The notes: generated by a model from the letters alone, not told the origin. 64,000 nucleotides of DNA from Pseudonocardia sp. MH-G8 (GCF_002262885.1 NZ_NKYF01000010.1:186001-250000), one strand, 5' to 3'; counted from the stretch's first letter, positions 32,066-41,237 are shown. A program made the numbers and translations.

Positions 32066-32593
32066 TCAGGGCGAAGACGCGACCGGCTCCAGGCCGGCGA
32101 CCAGGTTGAACGCACCCGTGAGCTGGTTGAGCGCGACCAGGCCGATGACGTCGGCGAGGACACGGTCGCTCCAGCCGTGCCGACGGAGCTCGTCGACGTC
32201 GGCGTCGCTGATCGTGTCAGGTTCGGTGAGTATCCGCACGGCATAGTGGATCAGGGCAGCGTCCCGGGCGTCGGTGGCCGTGCCCTCGCGGGCCAGTGAG
32301 ATGTCGGTCTCGGTGAGTCCGACGGAGCGGCCGGCAGCGGTGTGCGCCTCGAGGCAGAGCGCGCACCCCAGCCACTCCTGCACGGCCAGGGAGATCTTCT
32401 CACTGAGAGGACGGGGGATGGCGGCCCGCTTCACGGCCCGGGACAGCTCGAGGTAGCCCTGCAGCAGAGCGGGGGAGTGAGCCATGGTGCGCACCATCGG
32501 GCCGGCGTCGCCGTGCCGATCGATGATCTCGGCGAGGAGGGTGCGCGACGTGGAAGGCGCGTTGTCAGGGCCAAGGGCGGTGAGGCGTGGCAT
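32066..32593 (-). CDS. AhpD-like/carboxymuconolactone decarboxylase family protein
   Basis: The 175-residue all-helical protein has the AhpD-type redox site EWLGCALCLEAHTAAG (CxxC followed by His). AhpD-like proteins reduce peroxiredoxins or other thiols, and others of the fold decarboxylate. The CxxC and the setting favour a redox role. AAGGAG lies six bases before the ATG. It is transcribed alone after the terminator of the MFS gene. Confidence 0.85.
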   Translation of the reverse strand: MPRLTALGPDNAPSTSRTLLAEIIDRHGDAGPMVRTMAHSPALLQGYLELSRAVKRAAIPRPLSEKISLAVQEWLGCALCLEAHTAAGRSVGLTETDISLAREGTATDARDAALIHYAVRILTEPDTISDADVDELRRHGWSDRVLADVIGLVALNQLTGAFNLVAGLEPVASSP

Positions 32594-32623
32594 CGGAACT
32601 CCTTGAGGGTGGGGGGTGCCCGC

Positions 32624-32664
32624 CGCGTCGGCGGCTCGGAAGGAGATCCGTAGCCGCCGACGCG
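32624..32664 (-). terminator. Terminator of the MFS gene
   Basis: Perfect 13-bp arms (CGCGTCGGCGGCT and its complement) enclose a 15-base loop, 31 bases past the MFS stop. The downstream gene's AAGGAG site lies outside the stem. Confidence 0.65.
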
Positions 32665-32694
32665 CCGGGCGCGTTCATTCCGCCGGCCGTGCCT

Positions 32695-34131
32695 TCATGC
32701 TGCTGTGTCAGTCGCCTGCATCTGCTGGTCCTCACCACGTGGTGCGCGGCCGAGGGTGATGGCGACGAGCACGGCGGCGCTGAGGGCGACGACCGCGGCT
32801 CCGACGAACGCGGCCGAGTAGCCCGCGGTGAGCCGGACCGGATCACCCAGCGCTCCCGCGCCCTGCATTGTTGCCAGCGCGGTGACCGCCGCGAGGCCGA
32901 GGGCCGACCCCACCTGGTAGCTGGTGTTGACGATGCCGGAGGCCAATCCGCCCTCTTCCGGTCGGGCGGCCGAGAGCGCCGTGCCGAGCGTGGGGATGAA
33001 GGCCATCGACATGCCCAGCGCGGCGACGATCGAGGCAGGCAGGACGTCGACCCAGAAGCTGCCGTCCGGCCGGACGAGCGCCAGCCACGCCATGCCGGCC
33101 GCGAGCACTGTCAGTCCCGAGACCGTGAGGGCCTTCGGACCGAACCGGGCGATCAGTCGCGGAGCAAGGGCGATCATGCCGATCATGATCACGATGGTCA
33201 TCGGCAGCAGCGCCGCACCACTGGGGAACGCTGTGTAGCCCAGCACCTGCTGCAGGTAGAGGTTCAGGAAGAACCACATCGGGATCCATGCGGCGCCGAG
33301 CAGCAGCTGGGCGACGTTGGCCGCGGCGAGATCGGGCGCGCGGAAGATCCCAAGCCGCACCAGCGGGTCGCGGCGACGGGCCTGGATCATCACGAATGCC
33401 GCGAGCAGCACGATCGCGGCGCCGAGCGCGAGCAGCGTCTCGGCTGCGAGCCAGCCGGCCTCGGGGGCGCGGACGATGCCGTACACAGCGAGCGCCAGCC
33501 CGGCGGTCACGGTGATCGCTCCGAGTGTGTCCACCGCGCCGCGGCGTCGGCCCCCGGCGGGCATCACGGTCGGGATGACCGCGAGGATCAGCAGCGCGAT
33601 CGGCACGTTGAGGTAGAACACCCATGGCCAGCTGAGGTACTCGGTGATCACGCCACCGAGGAACACCCCGGCGGTGCCGCCCGCGGGCGCGGCGGCGCCG
33701 TAGAGCGCCAGCGCCTGGGTCAGCTCCCTGGGCTCGGATCCGAACAGCATCATCAGCAGCGTCAGTGCGGCGGGGGCGATGAGCGCGGCCCCGGCTCCTT
33801 GTACCGCGCGTCCGGTCAGTTCCCACACCGGGTTGCCGGCTGCCCCGGCGAGCACGGATCCGGCGAGCAGGACGGTCCAGCCGATGCCGAACAGGCGGCG
33901 GGCGCCGAACAGGTCCGAGAGCCGGCCGCCGAGCAGCAGCAGCCCGCCGAAGGCGACGACGTAGGCATTGAAGACCCATGACAGGCCCTCGGGTGAGAAG
34001 CCGAGGTCGGCCTGCATCTTCGGCAGCGCGACTCCGATGATCGAGGTGTCCATGATGACCATGAACTGGGCGGCGGCGATGACCAGTAGCCCGAGCCGCC
34101 GCCGTGCGGCTCCCGGTGTCGTGGTGGACAT
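32695..34131 (-). CDS. EmrB/QacA-type MFS efflux pump under a CsoR box
   Basis: The 478-residue DHA2 transporter has 14 membrane helices. MDTSIIGVALPKMQADLGFS is helix 1, GGRLSDLFGARRLF is loop 2-3 (motif A), and GRAVQGAGAALIAPAALTLL is motif C-like. Such pumps expel drugs or metal chelates with protons. AAGGAG precedes the ATG by five bases. The box TACCCGTAGGGGGTA (34142-34156) lies eleven bases before the start, so expression should respond to copper. Confidence 0.9.
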   Translation of the reverse strand: MSTTTPGAARRRLGLLVIAAAQFMVIMDTSIIGVALPKMQADLGFSPEGLSWVFNAYVVAFGGLLLLGGRLSDLFGARRLFGIGWTVLLAGSVLAGAAGNPVWELTGRAVQGAGAALIAPAALTLLMMLFGSEPRELTQALALYGAAAPAGGTAGVFLGGVITEYLSWPWVFYLNVPIALLILAVIPTVMPAGGRRRGAVDTLGAITVTAGLALAVYGIVRAPEAGWLAAETLLALGAAIVLLAAFVMIQARRRDPLVRLGIFRAPDLAAANVAQLLLGAAWIPMWFFLNLYLQQVLGYTAFPSGAALLPMTIVIMIGMIALAPRLIARFGPKALTVSGLTVLAAGMAWLALVRPDGSFWVDVLPASIVAALGMSMAFIPTLGTALSAARPEEGGLASGIVNTSYQVGSALGLAAVTALATMQGAGALGDPVRLTAGYSAAFVGAAVVALSAAVLVAITLGRAPRGEDQQMQATDTAA

Positions 34132-34141
34132 TTTTACTCCT

Positions 34142-34156
34142 TACCCGTAGGGGGTA
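34142..34156 (-). promoter_or_regulatory. CsoR box at the MFS start
   Basis: TACCCGTAGGGGGTA fits TACC-N7-GGTA and lies immediately upstream of, and touching, the ribosome-binding AAGGAG of the MFS gene. Bound repressor would block transcription just before translation start. Confidence 0.72.
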
Positions 34157-34225
34157 TCAGTGCGGTGCGGCGGAGGCTAGCACTGTCTCGCAGGAGTGGG
34201 CAGGAAGATCACCCGAGCGGCCTAA

Positions 34226-34240
34226 TACCCCTCTGGGGTA
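34226..34240 (+). promoter_or_regulatory. Perfect CsoR box upstream of the nuo-like operon
   Basis: TACCCCTCTGGGGTA is a perfect palindrome (6-base arms) and the best match to the TACC-N7-GGTA motif of this window. TAATAC overlaps its left edge as a possible -10. It lies 193 bases before nuoA. It could also act on the divergent MFS gene together with the box at 34142. Confidence 0.75.
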
Positions 34241-34432
34241 GCAGTTCCCGGCATCCATCTGATGTCGCCTTCACGGCGCCCATGTCGAGCCTCGCGACCC
34301 CGCCTCCTTCGGCTGATCAGTCGTCCGCCTACGGTGTGACTCCGCACGCGGACGGGCTGATCCGCCTGGACAGGTCGCGTCGCCTCGGAGAGGATGCGAC
34401 ACCCCATACGGGTACGGCAGGAGGTGGATCTC

Positions 34433-34783
34433 GTGGTGGAGTTCGTGCCGGTGCTCGCGGTGCTCGCGGTAGCCGTCGCCCTCGTGCTGGTGGGCTACGC
34501 GGCCTCCTCGCTGCTGGCGGTCCAGCACATGCACAACGACGTCCCGACGTTCTCCGGGGGGCTAGCGCCGACGGAGCACGCGGTGTCCCGCTTCCACGTG
34601 CGCTGGTACCCGGTGACGATGGTCTTCCTGGCCTTCGACATGGAAATGCTGTTCATGTACCCGTGGACGCTCGTCGTGTCCCGGGTCGGGGTGGCGTCCG
34701 TGATCGAGATGTTCCTGTTCCTCGGCATCCTGCTCGCCGGAGTGCTCTACGCGTGGCGCGAGGGAGCCCTCCGGTGGACGTGA
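34433..34783 (+). CDS. nuoA: NuoA-like subunit
   Basis: The 116-residue protein has three membrane helices. The conserved loop/helix RFHVRWYPVTMVFLAFDMEM is followed by LFMYPWTLVV and matches NuoA's RFxVRFYLxAxxFxxFDxExxFLYPW. The loop Cys of YECG is Ser here (TFSGGLAPTEH). I chose GTG 34433 because AGGAGG lies eight bases before it (34419-34424). Nearby GTG 34424 and ATG 34394 overlap the ribosome site. First gene of the operon. Confidence 0.87.
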   Translation: MVEFVPVLAVLAVAVALVLVGYAASSLLAVQHMHNDVPTFSGGLAPTEHAVSRFHVRWYPVTMVFLAFDMEMLFMYPWTLVVSRVGVASVIEMFLFLGILLAGVLYAWREGALRWT

Positions 34784-36051
34784 CGTCGTGGCTGCTCAGG
34801 GTTGCGAAGCGACGCCCTCATGTGCTTGTCGTCGCTGTGCCCGGCAGCCCCTCCGCTCGACTCGCGCTCGAGGCCGCGATCGCCCGGCGTGGATGGCCCG
34901 CCGCCAATGCTCCGGCCGACGCCGACATCGTGGCCGTTGCCGGCGCGGCCGGCCCCGAACTCGCCGCCGTTGTCGATCGGATCTGGACGCTGGTCCCGGC
35001 CCCGCGGGCCCGCATCGCCGTGATCGAGCCTGCTGCTGTGGATGTGGAGCTCGACCGAGCCGTTACCGAACTGGGCGACCGGCACCACCAGTGCCGCGAG
35101 GAACCCGACATCCTCGACCGGCCAGGGGAGGCGAGAACCCCGGCCCACGGTGACCACGAGAGCCGGGCGGAGCACGGCGACGCCGAGCACCGGGCCGAGC
35201 ACGATGGTGGTGCGGGCCGTGGTGAGGACGCGCATGGTGAGCACCACTGCGGGCCTGCACGCGACCAGGACGACGACGGTCACGAGGGGAACCACGGCCA
35301 GGAACACCATGGAGCCGATGCCGGCGATGGAGACGACGCCCACGCCGAGCACGGCGGGAGCCACGGCGGTCATGAAGGTCACGGGGGACATGCGGGTCAC
35401 CACGGGCATGCCGGTGGGATGGAGATGCCGGGTGGCCTCCCGATGGCCGACCTGGGCGAGGACCGCGACGGGCTGACCCTGGACCGGCTGCACCTCCCAC
35501 TCGGGCCTGCGCTGCCGGACTGGCCTGCGGGATTGGTCGTGCGGGTGGCCTTGCAGGGCGACGTGATCCAGGAAGCCACGGCGGAGGTGTTGGACGCCGG
35601 TCACGCCCGGCCGGTTCCGTGGCCGAGCGGTAGCGGAGTGGCGCGGGAGCTGGACGGGCTCGGTCGCTTCCTCGCCATCGCGGGTTGGACCGACGCAGCC
35701 GCTCGAGCGCGTGGGCTCCGCGACGCGCGGCTGGCAGACGGTGCCAGCGAGCAACCCGATGGGCCGGTGGTCGACCTGGTACGGCGGGTCCGCCGCTCCC
35801 GGACACTGCGCTGGCTGATCCGCGGGATCCCCACAGGCGGGTCCGATGTCGCGGCACTGCTCGAGACACGCCTCGGCGCGATCGAGGCGATGCTGACCGC
35901 CCCGCACGCGTCCCCCATATCGAGGCCCGGCGTCGGGGAGCTGCCCGAGCTGCTGGTGGGGGCGGAGTTCGCCGCGGCTCGCCTGATCGTCGCCGCGGTC
36001 GATCCCGAGACCGACCGCTCTCCCGTTGCCCAGGAGGCGCGGCATGGATGA
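34774..36051 (+). CDS. NuoB/NuoD-like hybrid with His-rich linker, no Fe-S cysteines
   Basis: The 425-residue protein has three parts. Residues 1-100 resemble NuoB: ADIVAVAGAAGPELAAVVDRI and TLVPAPRARIAVIE line up with NuoB's ADLLIVAG...LVxxMPxPRWVIAMG, but none of the four N2-cluster cysteines exists. Residues 103-215 are a polar linker with 23 His and the only two Cys (107, 159). Residues 216-425 (MPGGLPMADLGEDRDGL, LGPALPDWPAGLVVRVALQG) recall the N-terminal region of NuoD without its quinone-site His. It cannot make N2. The start GTG 34774 is behind GAGGGAG; GTG 34780 is the alternative. Confidence 0.7.
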   Translation: MDVTSWLLRVAKRRPHVLVVAVPGSPSARLALEAAIARRGWPAANAPADADIVAVAGAAGPELAAVVDRIWTLVPAPRARIAVIEPAAVDVELDRAVTELGDRHHQCREEPDILDRPGEARTPAHGDHESRAEHGDAEHRAEHDGGAGRGEDAHGEHHCGPARDQDDDGHEGNHGQEHHGADAGDGDDAHAEHGGSHGGHEGHGGHAGHHGHAGGMEMPGGLPMADLGEDRDGLTLDRLHLPLGPALPDWPAGLVVRVALQGDVIQEATAEVLDAGHARPVPWPSGSGVARELDGLGRFLAIAGWTDAAARARGLRDARLADGASEQPDGPVVDLVRRVRRSRTLRWLIRGIPTGGSDVAALLETRLGAIEAMLTAPHASPISRPGVGELPELLVGAEFAAARLIVAAVDPETDRSPVAQEARHG

Positions 36052-37009
36052 GATGCCCGCCGTCGCGATCCCGGCAACGCTGCCGTGGTGGTCGGCGCTG
36101 CTGCTGCCGGTGCTGCTCGGGGTGGCGACCTGGCTCGCGGTCGCCTGGGACGCGGCGTTGACCGACCGCGCCTCGGCGCGCCCGGGCGGTCTGGGTTCTG
36201 CGTTGGCGATGCCGGGCCGGGAGAGCGCCCGCCTGCTCGTCGGGCAGCGGCGCCGGACGATCGCGGCTGACACCGTTCTCGGGCGGCTGGGCGGGGCCGC
36301 GCTGCCGGTGGCGGCGCTGCTGGCCGCCGCGGTGCTGCCGCTCGGGGAGCGGCCGGTGGCCGATCTGTCGGTGGGTGTCGTGTGGTTCAACGCCATGGAG
36401 GTGGTGGCGTGGGCCGCGGTGTGGATGGTCGGCTGGGGCTCCAACAGCGCGCTGGGCCTGGTCGGCGGTTATCGGTTTGTCGCGCAGGGGCTGGCCTACG
36501 AGCTGCCGCACATGTTCGCGATCATCACGGCCGCGCTGGGAGCGGAGAGCCTGCGGCTGACGACGATCGTCGACGCGCAGCAGGACCTGTGGTTCGTCGT
36601 GATCATGCCGGTGGCCTTCGTCGTCTACCTGATGTCGGCGGCGGCGATGGCGTTCTGGGGGCCGTTCGATGCCCCGGTGGCGCGGGAGGTGGCCGGGGGC
36701 GCGGCCGCCGAGCTGTCCGGCGTGGACCGGCTGGTCTTCGCAGGGGGCCGGTGGCTGCTGCTGGTGGTGGCGGCGGCCATGGCCGTGCCGTTGTTCCTCG
36801 GCGGGGGCCACGGGCCGCTGCTGCCGCCGTGGGCCTGGGTCGCCGTGAAGACGGTGGCGGTGCTCGGCCTGCTGGTGTGGGTGCGGCGCCGGTTCCCGAC
36901 AGTGCGGATGGATCGCTACACCGAGTTCGCGTGGGTCGTGCTGATCCCGCTGACGATCGCGCAGGCGCTGGTCGTGGCGATCGTCGTACTCCAACGAGGG
37001 GGGATGTAG
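36044..37009 (+). CDS. nuoH: NuoH-like subunit
   Basis: The 321-residue protein has about eight membrane helices. GWGSNSALGLVGGYRFVAQ with LAYELP matches the NuoH loop (GWxSNSKYxLLGAxRxxAQxxSYE), the quinone-channel and proton-entry region. The stretch PFDAPVAREVAGGAAAELSG parallels PFDxPEAExELVxGxxxEYSG. AGGAGG is seven bases before ATG 36044, which overlaps the end of the hybrid gene by 8 bp. It anchors the peripheral part in complex I. Confidence 0.88.
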   Translation: MDEMPAVAIPATLPWWSALLLPVLLGVATWLAVAWDAALTDRASARPGGLGSALAMPGRESARLLVGQRRRTIAADTVLGRLGGAALPVAALLAAAVLPLGERPVADLSVGVVWFNAMEVVAWAAVWMVGWGSNSALGLVGGYRFVAQGLAYELPHMFAIITAALGAESLRLTTIVDAQQDLWFVVIMPVAFVVYLMSAAAMAFWGPFDAPVAREVAGGAAAELSGVDRLVFAGGRWLLLVVAAAMAVPLFLGGGHGPLLPPWAWVAVKTVAVLGLLVWVRRRFPTVRMDRYTEFAWVVLIPLTIAQALVVAIVVLQRGGM

Positions 37010-37572
37010 TGCTCTCCATCGTCGTGTTCTGGGTGCTGACCGCAGCCGCGCTCGTGTTCGGCCTGCTGGTGTTCCGGCTGGACTCGATGGCGCAGGTGAC
37101 CTTCGCGCTGCTCGCGTCGTTCCTCGCGGTGGCCGGGCTCGTGCTGCTGCTCGGGCTGGGCTACCTCGGCGTGGTGATCGCGCTGATGATGGTCATCGAA
37201 ATGGTGATCATGGCCATCTTCATGATCATGTACATGATGAACCCGGCCGGGTTGATGTCGATGACGATGGTGCACAACCGGGTCGGGTCGACCGTGATCG
37301 CGGTGGGCACATTCGTGGTGCTCGCGGTCGGGATCCTGATCGTCGACTGGCCCGACCGGCAGGGCGAGCCGAGCCCCGACCCGACGTTCGCGCTCGGTGA
37401 GGCCTTAATGGGCGGGCAGATGCTCACGATGATGACGCTGGGCGTGGGCCTGTTCGCCACGATCGTCGCCACGGTCGTGCTGGCCACGGATCGCGGCCGC
37501 TACGACCGCCTCGGCGACGACCTGCGCGCGGACCGCGCTGACGACCCGGCCGGCGGAGGTGTCGGGCGGTGA
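37009..37572 (+). CDS. nuoJ: NuoJ-like subunit
   Basis: The 187-residue protein has five hydrophobic helices: SIVVFWVLTAAALVFGLLVF, the characteristic third-helix region LGLGYLGVVIALMMVIEM with VIMAIFMIMYMMN, and two more. Its GTG overlaps the NuoH stop (TAGTG). Met-rich runs (MIMYMMNPAGLMSMTM) are notable for a NuoJ. Confidence 0.85.
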   Translation: MLSIVVFWVLTAAALVFGLLVFRLDSMAQVTFALLASFLAVAGLVLLLGLGYLGVVIALMMVIEMVIMAIFMIMYMMNPAGLMSMTMVHNRVGSTVIAVGTFVVLAVGILIVDWPDRQGEPSPDPTFALGEALMGGQMLTMMTLGVGLFATIVATVVLATDRGRYDRLGDDLRADRADDPAGGGVGR

Positions 37573-37874
37573 ACCTGGAGCTGTTCCTGCTGCTCGCGGC
37601 CGGGCTCTTCGCGATCGGTCTCTACGGAGCCCTGTCGCAGCAGTCGATCGTGATGCTGATGATGGGCTTGGAGCTGATGCTGAACGGCGTCATCGTCGCC
37701 ACCGCCGCGTTCTGGTATTTCGTCGCTCCTGGCGGCACCGATGGTCAGGTGCTCATCGTGGTGATCATCACGGCGATGGCCGTGGAGATGGCGGCCGGGT
37801 TCGCCGTGGTCACTGCCATCTACCGCGCGCGTCAGGTCGACATGACCGACGACGCCGCCGATCTGAAGGGCTGA
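37569..37874 (+). CDS. nuoK: NuoK-like subunit
   Basis: This 101-residue three-helix protein has IVMLMMGLELMLNGVIVA, with Glu in the GxELMLNxxN-like motif, and VIITAMAVEMAAGFAVVTAI, with the second Glu. These two buried Glu are the proton-path residues of NuoK/MrpC. The GTG overlaps the NuoJ stop. Confidence 0.92.
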   Translation: MNLELFLLLAAGLFAIGLYGALSQQSIVMLMMGLELMLNGVIVATAAFWYFVAPGGTDGQVLIVVIITAMAVEMAAGFAVVTAIYRARQVDMTDDAADLKG

Positions 37875-37881
37875 GCGGAGC

Positions 37882-39723
37882 GTGCGGAGCGAACAGGCAG
37901 CGCTGGCGTTGCTGTTGTGGTCCGTGGTCGCTGTGCCGCTGCTCGCGGGCGGGCTGCTCGCGGCGACCGGGCGGCGCGCGGATCGGGCCGCTCCCGTGGT
38001 CGGTGTGCTCGGCGCCGCCGGCGTGCTGGCCCTCGCGATCGCCGCGGCGTTCGCACGCCCGGTCGTCGACGCGCCGCTGGTGGCCGGGATCCGCGCCGGG
38101 CTCGCCGTCGACGACCTGTCGGCGCTGATGGTCGTCACGGTCGCCGTCGCGACGCTGGCAGTCCTCGTCTTCGCGGCGGGGGAGGCGGAGCTGCGCACCG
38201 CGCGGTTCGTCGGGTTCGTGCTGCTGTTCGCCGGCGCGATGCTGGTGACGGTCACCGCGACGACCCTGGCCGTGCTGCTCATGGCCTGGGAGGTGATGGG
38301 GGCGATGAGCTGGGCGCTCATCGGCTACCAGTGGCGCGAGCCCGAGTCGGTGCGCGCGGCGCACACCGCGTTCCTCACCACCCGCCTCGCCGACGTCGGG
38401 CTCTACGTCGCTGCCGGGGCTGCGCTCGCCGGAGGGGTCGGGTCGCTGGCGCTCGCCGAGCTGCCCGCTGTCGGTGGGCCGTGGCTGCACGTCGTCGCGG
38501 CCGGGGTCGTGCTCGCGGCGCTGGGCAAGTCCGCGCAGTTGCCGTTCAGCTTCTGGCTGTCCCAGGCGATGCGCGGTCCGAGCCCGGTCTCGGCGCTGCT
38601 GCACTCGGCCACGATGGTGGCGGCCGGGGCGTACCTGCTGCTCCGCCTGGTCCCGCTGTTGGACGCGAGCGGCTGGGCCGGCCCGCTCGTGGCGTGGATC
38701 GGCGCGGCGACGGCGTTTCTGTTGGGGCTGGTCGCGATCGCGCAGTCCGACCTCAAGCAGCTGCTCGCGGCCTCGACCTGCGCGCAGATCGGTTTCATGG
38801 TGCTTGCTGCGGGTGTCGGTGGCGTCGCGGGCGGCGCGTTGCAGCTGGTCGCTCACGCGGCCACCAAGAGCCTGCTCTTCCTCGCCGCCGGAGCGTGGCT
38901 CGTGGCGCTCGGGACGAAGCAGCTGGGTGGGCTGCGGGGTGCCGCTCGGCGGTTCCCGCTGGTCGGGGTCGCGTTCACCGTCGGCGCCGCCTCGCTGGCA
39001 GGCCTGCCGCCGCTGAGCCTCTGGGTGACCAAGGATGCCGTGCTCGCCGCCGCGCTCGAGCACGGCGGCCTCGCCCTGTACGGGGCGGGGCTCGCCGGAG
39101 CGGTCGTGTCGGCGGTCTACAGCGCGAAGGCGGTCTGGTTCGTCTGGCAGCCGGTGCCGACCGACTCTCCGACCGTCGATTCGGAGCCGGCCGGCCGGGT
39201 GAGTCTCCCGATGCGGCTCCCGCTTGTCGCGCTGGCGGCACTCGCCGCCACCCTCGGGCTGCTCCCAGTGCTGACGACCGGGGCGATCGCGGCGACGCCG
39301 CCTGCGGTGTGGGAGCTCGCCCTCTCCGCGGTGCTCGCCGTCGCCGCCGTGGCTCTCACATGGCGGCTGACCTCGCGCATCGGATCCCCGCCTGCGCTGG
39401 CGGCGTGGCTCGGGGTGGAGCGCGTCGCGCACGCGGTGATCGTCCGCCCGACCCTCGCTCTGGCTCATCTCCTCGCCCGCTTCGACGACCGCGTCCTGGA
39501 CCGCTCCGTCGAGGCGGCGGCACGAGCAACCGGGACGGCGGCCCGCGCGCTGGACCGCCGCGGGGAGCTGTCGATCGACGGTGCGGTCCGCGCGATCGCC
39601 GTCGGTGCCCGGTCCCTGGGTCGTCTCGCCAGACGCCCGCAGACCGGGCAGCTCCACCAGTACTACGCCCAGGCCGCCGCAGTGCTGGCAGCGCTGGCCC
39701 TGTTCATGATCGTCGTGAGGTGA
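37882..39723 (+). CDS. nuoL: NuoL-like antiporter subunit
   Basis: The 613-residue polytopic protein has the MrpA/NuoL core: LLMAWEVMGAMSWALIGY (Glu on helix 5), LGKSAQLPFSFWLSQAM with GPSPVSALLHSATMV (Lys and His of the proton channel), and IAQSDLKQLLAASTCAQIGF. It ends with an extended C-terminal helical part. It starts at GTG 37882 and overlaps NuoM. It is a proton or ion-translocating unit. Confidence 0.93.
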   Translation: MRSEQAALALLLWSVVAVPLLAGGLLAATGRRADRAAPVVGVLGAAGVLALAIAAAFARPVVDAPLVAGIRAGLAVDDLSALMVVTVAVATLAVLVFAAGEAELRTARFVGFVLLFAGAMLVTVTATTLAVLLMAWEVMGAMSWALIGYQWREPESVRAAHTAFLTTRLADVGLYVAAGAALAGGVGSLALAELPAVGGPWLHVVAAGVVLAALGKSAQLPFSFWLSQAMRGPSPVSALLHSATMVAAGAYLLLRLVPLLDASGWAGPLVAWIGAATAFLLGLVAIAQSDLKQLLAASTCAQIGFMVLAAGVGGVAGGALQLVAHAATKSLLFLAAGAWLVALGTKQLGGLRGAARRFPLVGVAFTVGAASLAGLPPLSLWVTKDAVLAAALEHGGLALYGAGLAGAVVSAVYSAKAVWFVWQPVPTDSPTVDSEPAGRVSLPMRLPLVALAALAATLGLLPVLTTGAIAATPPAVWELALSAVLAVAAVALTWRLTSRIGSPPALAAWLGVERVAHAVIVRPTLALAHLLARFDDRVLDRSVEAAARATGTAARALDRRGELSIDGAVRAIAVGARSLGRLARRPQTGQLHQYYAQAAAVLAALALFMIVVR

Positions 39724-41237
39724 ACGTCGTGTTGTCGGTGATCGTGTTCCTGCCCGCGGCGTTCGCCGCGGTGCTGCTGCTGGTTCCGTCCACAGCGCCG
39801 CGCCGGGTCTTCACCGGGGCGTGGATCGCGGTCAGCGCGGTGGACCTGGCGCTGGTGCTCGCCGTCTGGCTGGGGCTCGAACCCGGCGGCGGGATGCAGT
39901 TCGCACAGCAGGTGCCGTGGATCCCCAGTGCCGGGATCTCCTACCACGTCGGCGTCGACGGGCTGTCGCTCCCGCTGGTCGCGCTGACCGCGGTGCTCTT
40001 CCTGGCGTGCGCGGTGTTCGCGCTGCGCGAGACCCGCCAGGTGAAGTCCTACGTCACGCTTTTTCTCGGGCTGCAGAGCGTCTGCCTCGGGCTGTTCGTC
40101 GCGCTGGACCTGATCCTGTTCTTCCTGTTCTTCGACCTGTCGATCGTGTTCATGTACTTCGTCATCGCCGGCTGGGGACACGGGGAGCGAGCGCGTGCAG
40201 CGGCGCTCAAGTTCTTCCTCTACACGTTCCTCGGGTCGCTGGCGCTGTTGCTCGGGTTCATCCTGCTCTACCTCGCCGCCGAGCCGCACACGTTCGACAT
40301 CGTCGAGCTCACCGCGGCGAACCCGCTGGCGGGCGGGGGTGTGTACGCGGCGCTGACGTTGCTCGCGATCGGCGTCGGGCTCGCGGTGAAGACACCCACG
40401 GTCCCGTTCCACACCTGGCTCCCCCCGGCGCACACCGAGGCTCCCGCCACCGGGTCGGCGATCCTCGCAGGGATCCTGCTGAAGATGGGCACGTACGGGT
40501 TCGTGCGGATCGCGATGCCGATCCTGCCCGACACCTGGCGGCAGTACGCCATGGTCGCGGTGGTGGTCGGTGTGGTGTCCGTGGTGTACGGCGCGCTCGT
40601 CGCGCTGGCCCAGAGCGATCTCAAGCGCATGGTCGCCTACACCTCGGTCAACCACATGGGGTACGTGGTTCTCGGGGTGGGGGCGGCCGGGATCCTGGCC
40701 GGCACCGACGAGCAGGCCCGCCAATTGGCCACCACGGGCGCGGTGACGCAGATGGTCGCCCACGGGCTGATCACCGGCGCGCTGTTCCTGCTCAGCGGCG
40801 TGCTCTACGACCGTGGCCGCACCTACGACATGAGCGCTTACTCCGGGCTCGCGGCCCGGACACCGGTGTTCGCGGCCGTGTTCGCGGTGGCCGCGTTCGC
40901 CTCACTGGGGCTGCCCGGGTTCGCCGGTTTCATCGCCGAGTTCCAGATCTTCACCGGTGCCCTCTCGTCCGCGCCGGTACCCACCGCGATCGCGGTGACC
41001 GGCATCCTGATCACCGCGGGGCTGTTCCTGCTCGCGCTGCAGAGGCTGTTCCTCGGCCCGTTGCGCACCCCCGACGCCCCCGGTACCCCCCGGCCGTTCG
41101 CAGACCTGCATGCGAGCGAGATCGGGGCGATCGTCCCGCTGCTGGCGCTCGCCACCGTCATCGGCGTGCTGCCCCGGTTCCTGCTCGACGTCATCGAACC
41201 GGCGTCCCGCGCGCTCGTGGAGCTCGTCGCGCGATGA
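39720..41237 (+). CDS. nuoM: NuoM-like antiporter subunit
   Basis: The 505-residue protein contains FFLFFDLSIVFMYFVIAGWG, TVPFHTWLPPAHTEAPATGS and LAQSDLKRMVAYTSVNHMGY, the diagnostic NuoM motifs with channel Lys (AVKTPTVPFH) and His. GTG 39720 overlaps the nuoL stop. It is 14-helical and of usual length. Confidence 0.94.
   Translation: MNVVLSVIVFLPAAFAAVLLLVPSTAPRRVFTGAWIAVSAVDLALVLAVWLGLEPGGGMQFAQQVPWIPSAGISYHVGVDGLSLPLVALTAVLFLACAVFALRETRQVKSYVTLFLGLQSVCLGLFVALDLILFFLFFDLSIVFMYFVIAGWGHGERARAAALKFFLYTFLGSLALLLGFILLYLAAEPHTFDIVELTAANPLAGGGVYAALTLLAIGVGLAVKTPTVPFHTWLPPAHTEAPATGSAILAGILLKMGTYGFVRIAMPILPDTWRQYAMVAVVVGVVSVVYGALVALAQSDLKRMVAYTSVNHMGYVVLGVGAAGILAGTDEQARQLATTGAVTQMVAHGLITGALFLLSGVLYDRGRTYDMSAYSGLAARTPVFAAVFAVAAFASLGLPGFAGFIAEFQIFTGALSSAPVPTAIAVTGILITAGLFLLALQRLFLGPLRTPDAPGTPRPFADLHASEIGAIVPLLALATVIGVLPRFLLDVIEPASRALVELVAR

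Noticed and set aside
34397..34412. CCCATACGGGTACGG before nuoA as another CsoR box
   Set aside because: Arms do not give TACC-N7-GGTA; the perfect box lies at 34226-34240.
37917..39719. In-frame upstream extension of nuoM through the whole nuoL gene
   Set aside because: The upstream part is Arg-rich shadow of nuoL; the GTG at 39720 overlaps the nuoL stop and starts the NuoM motif region.
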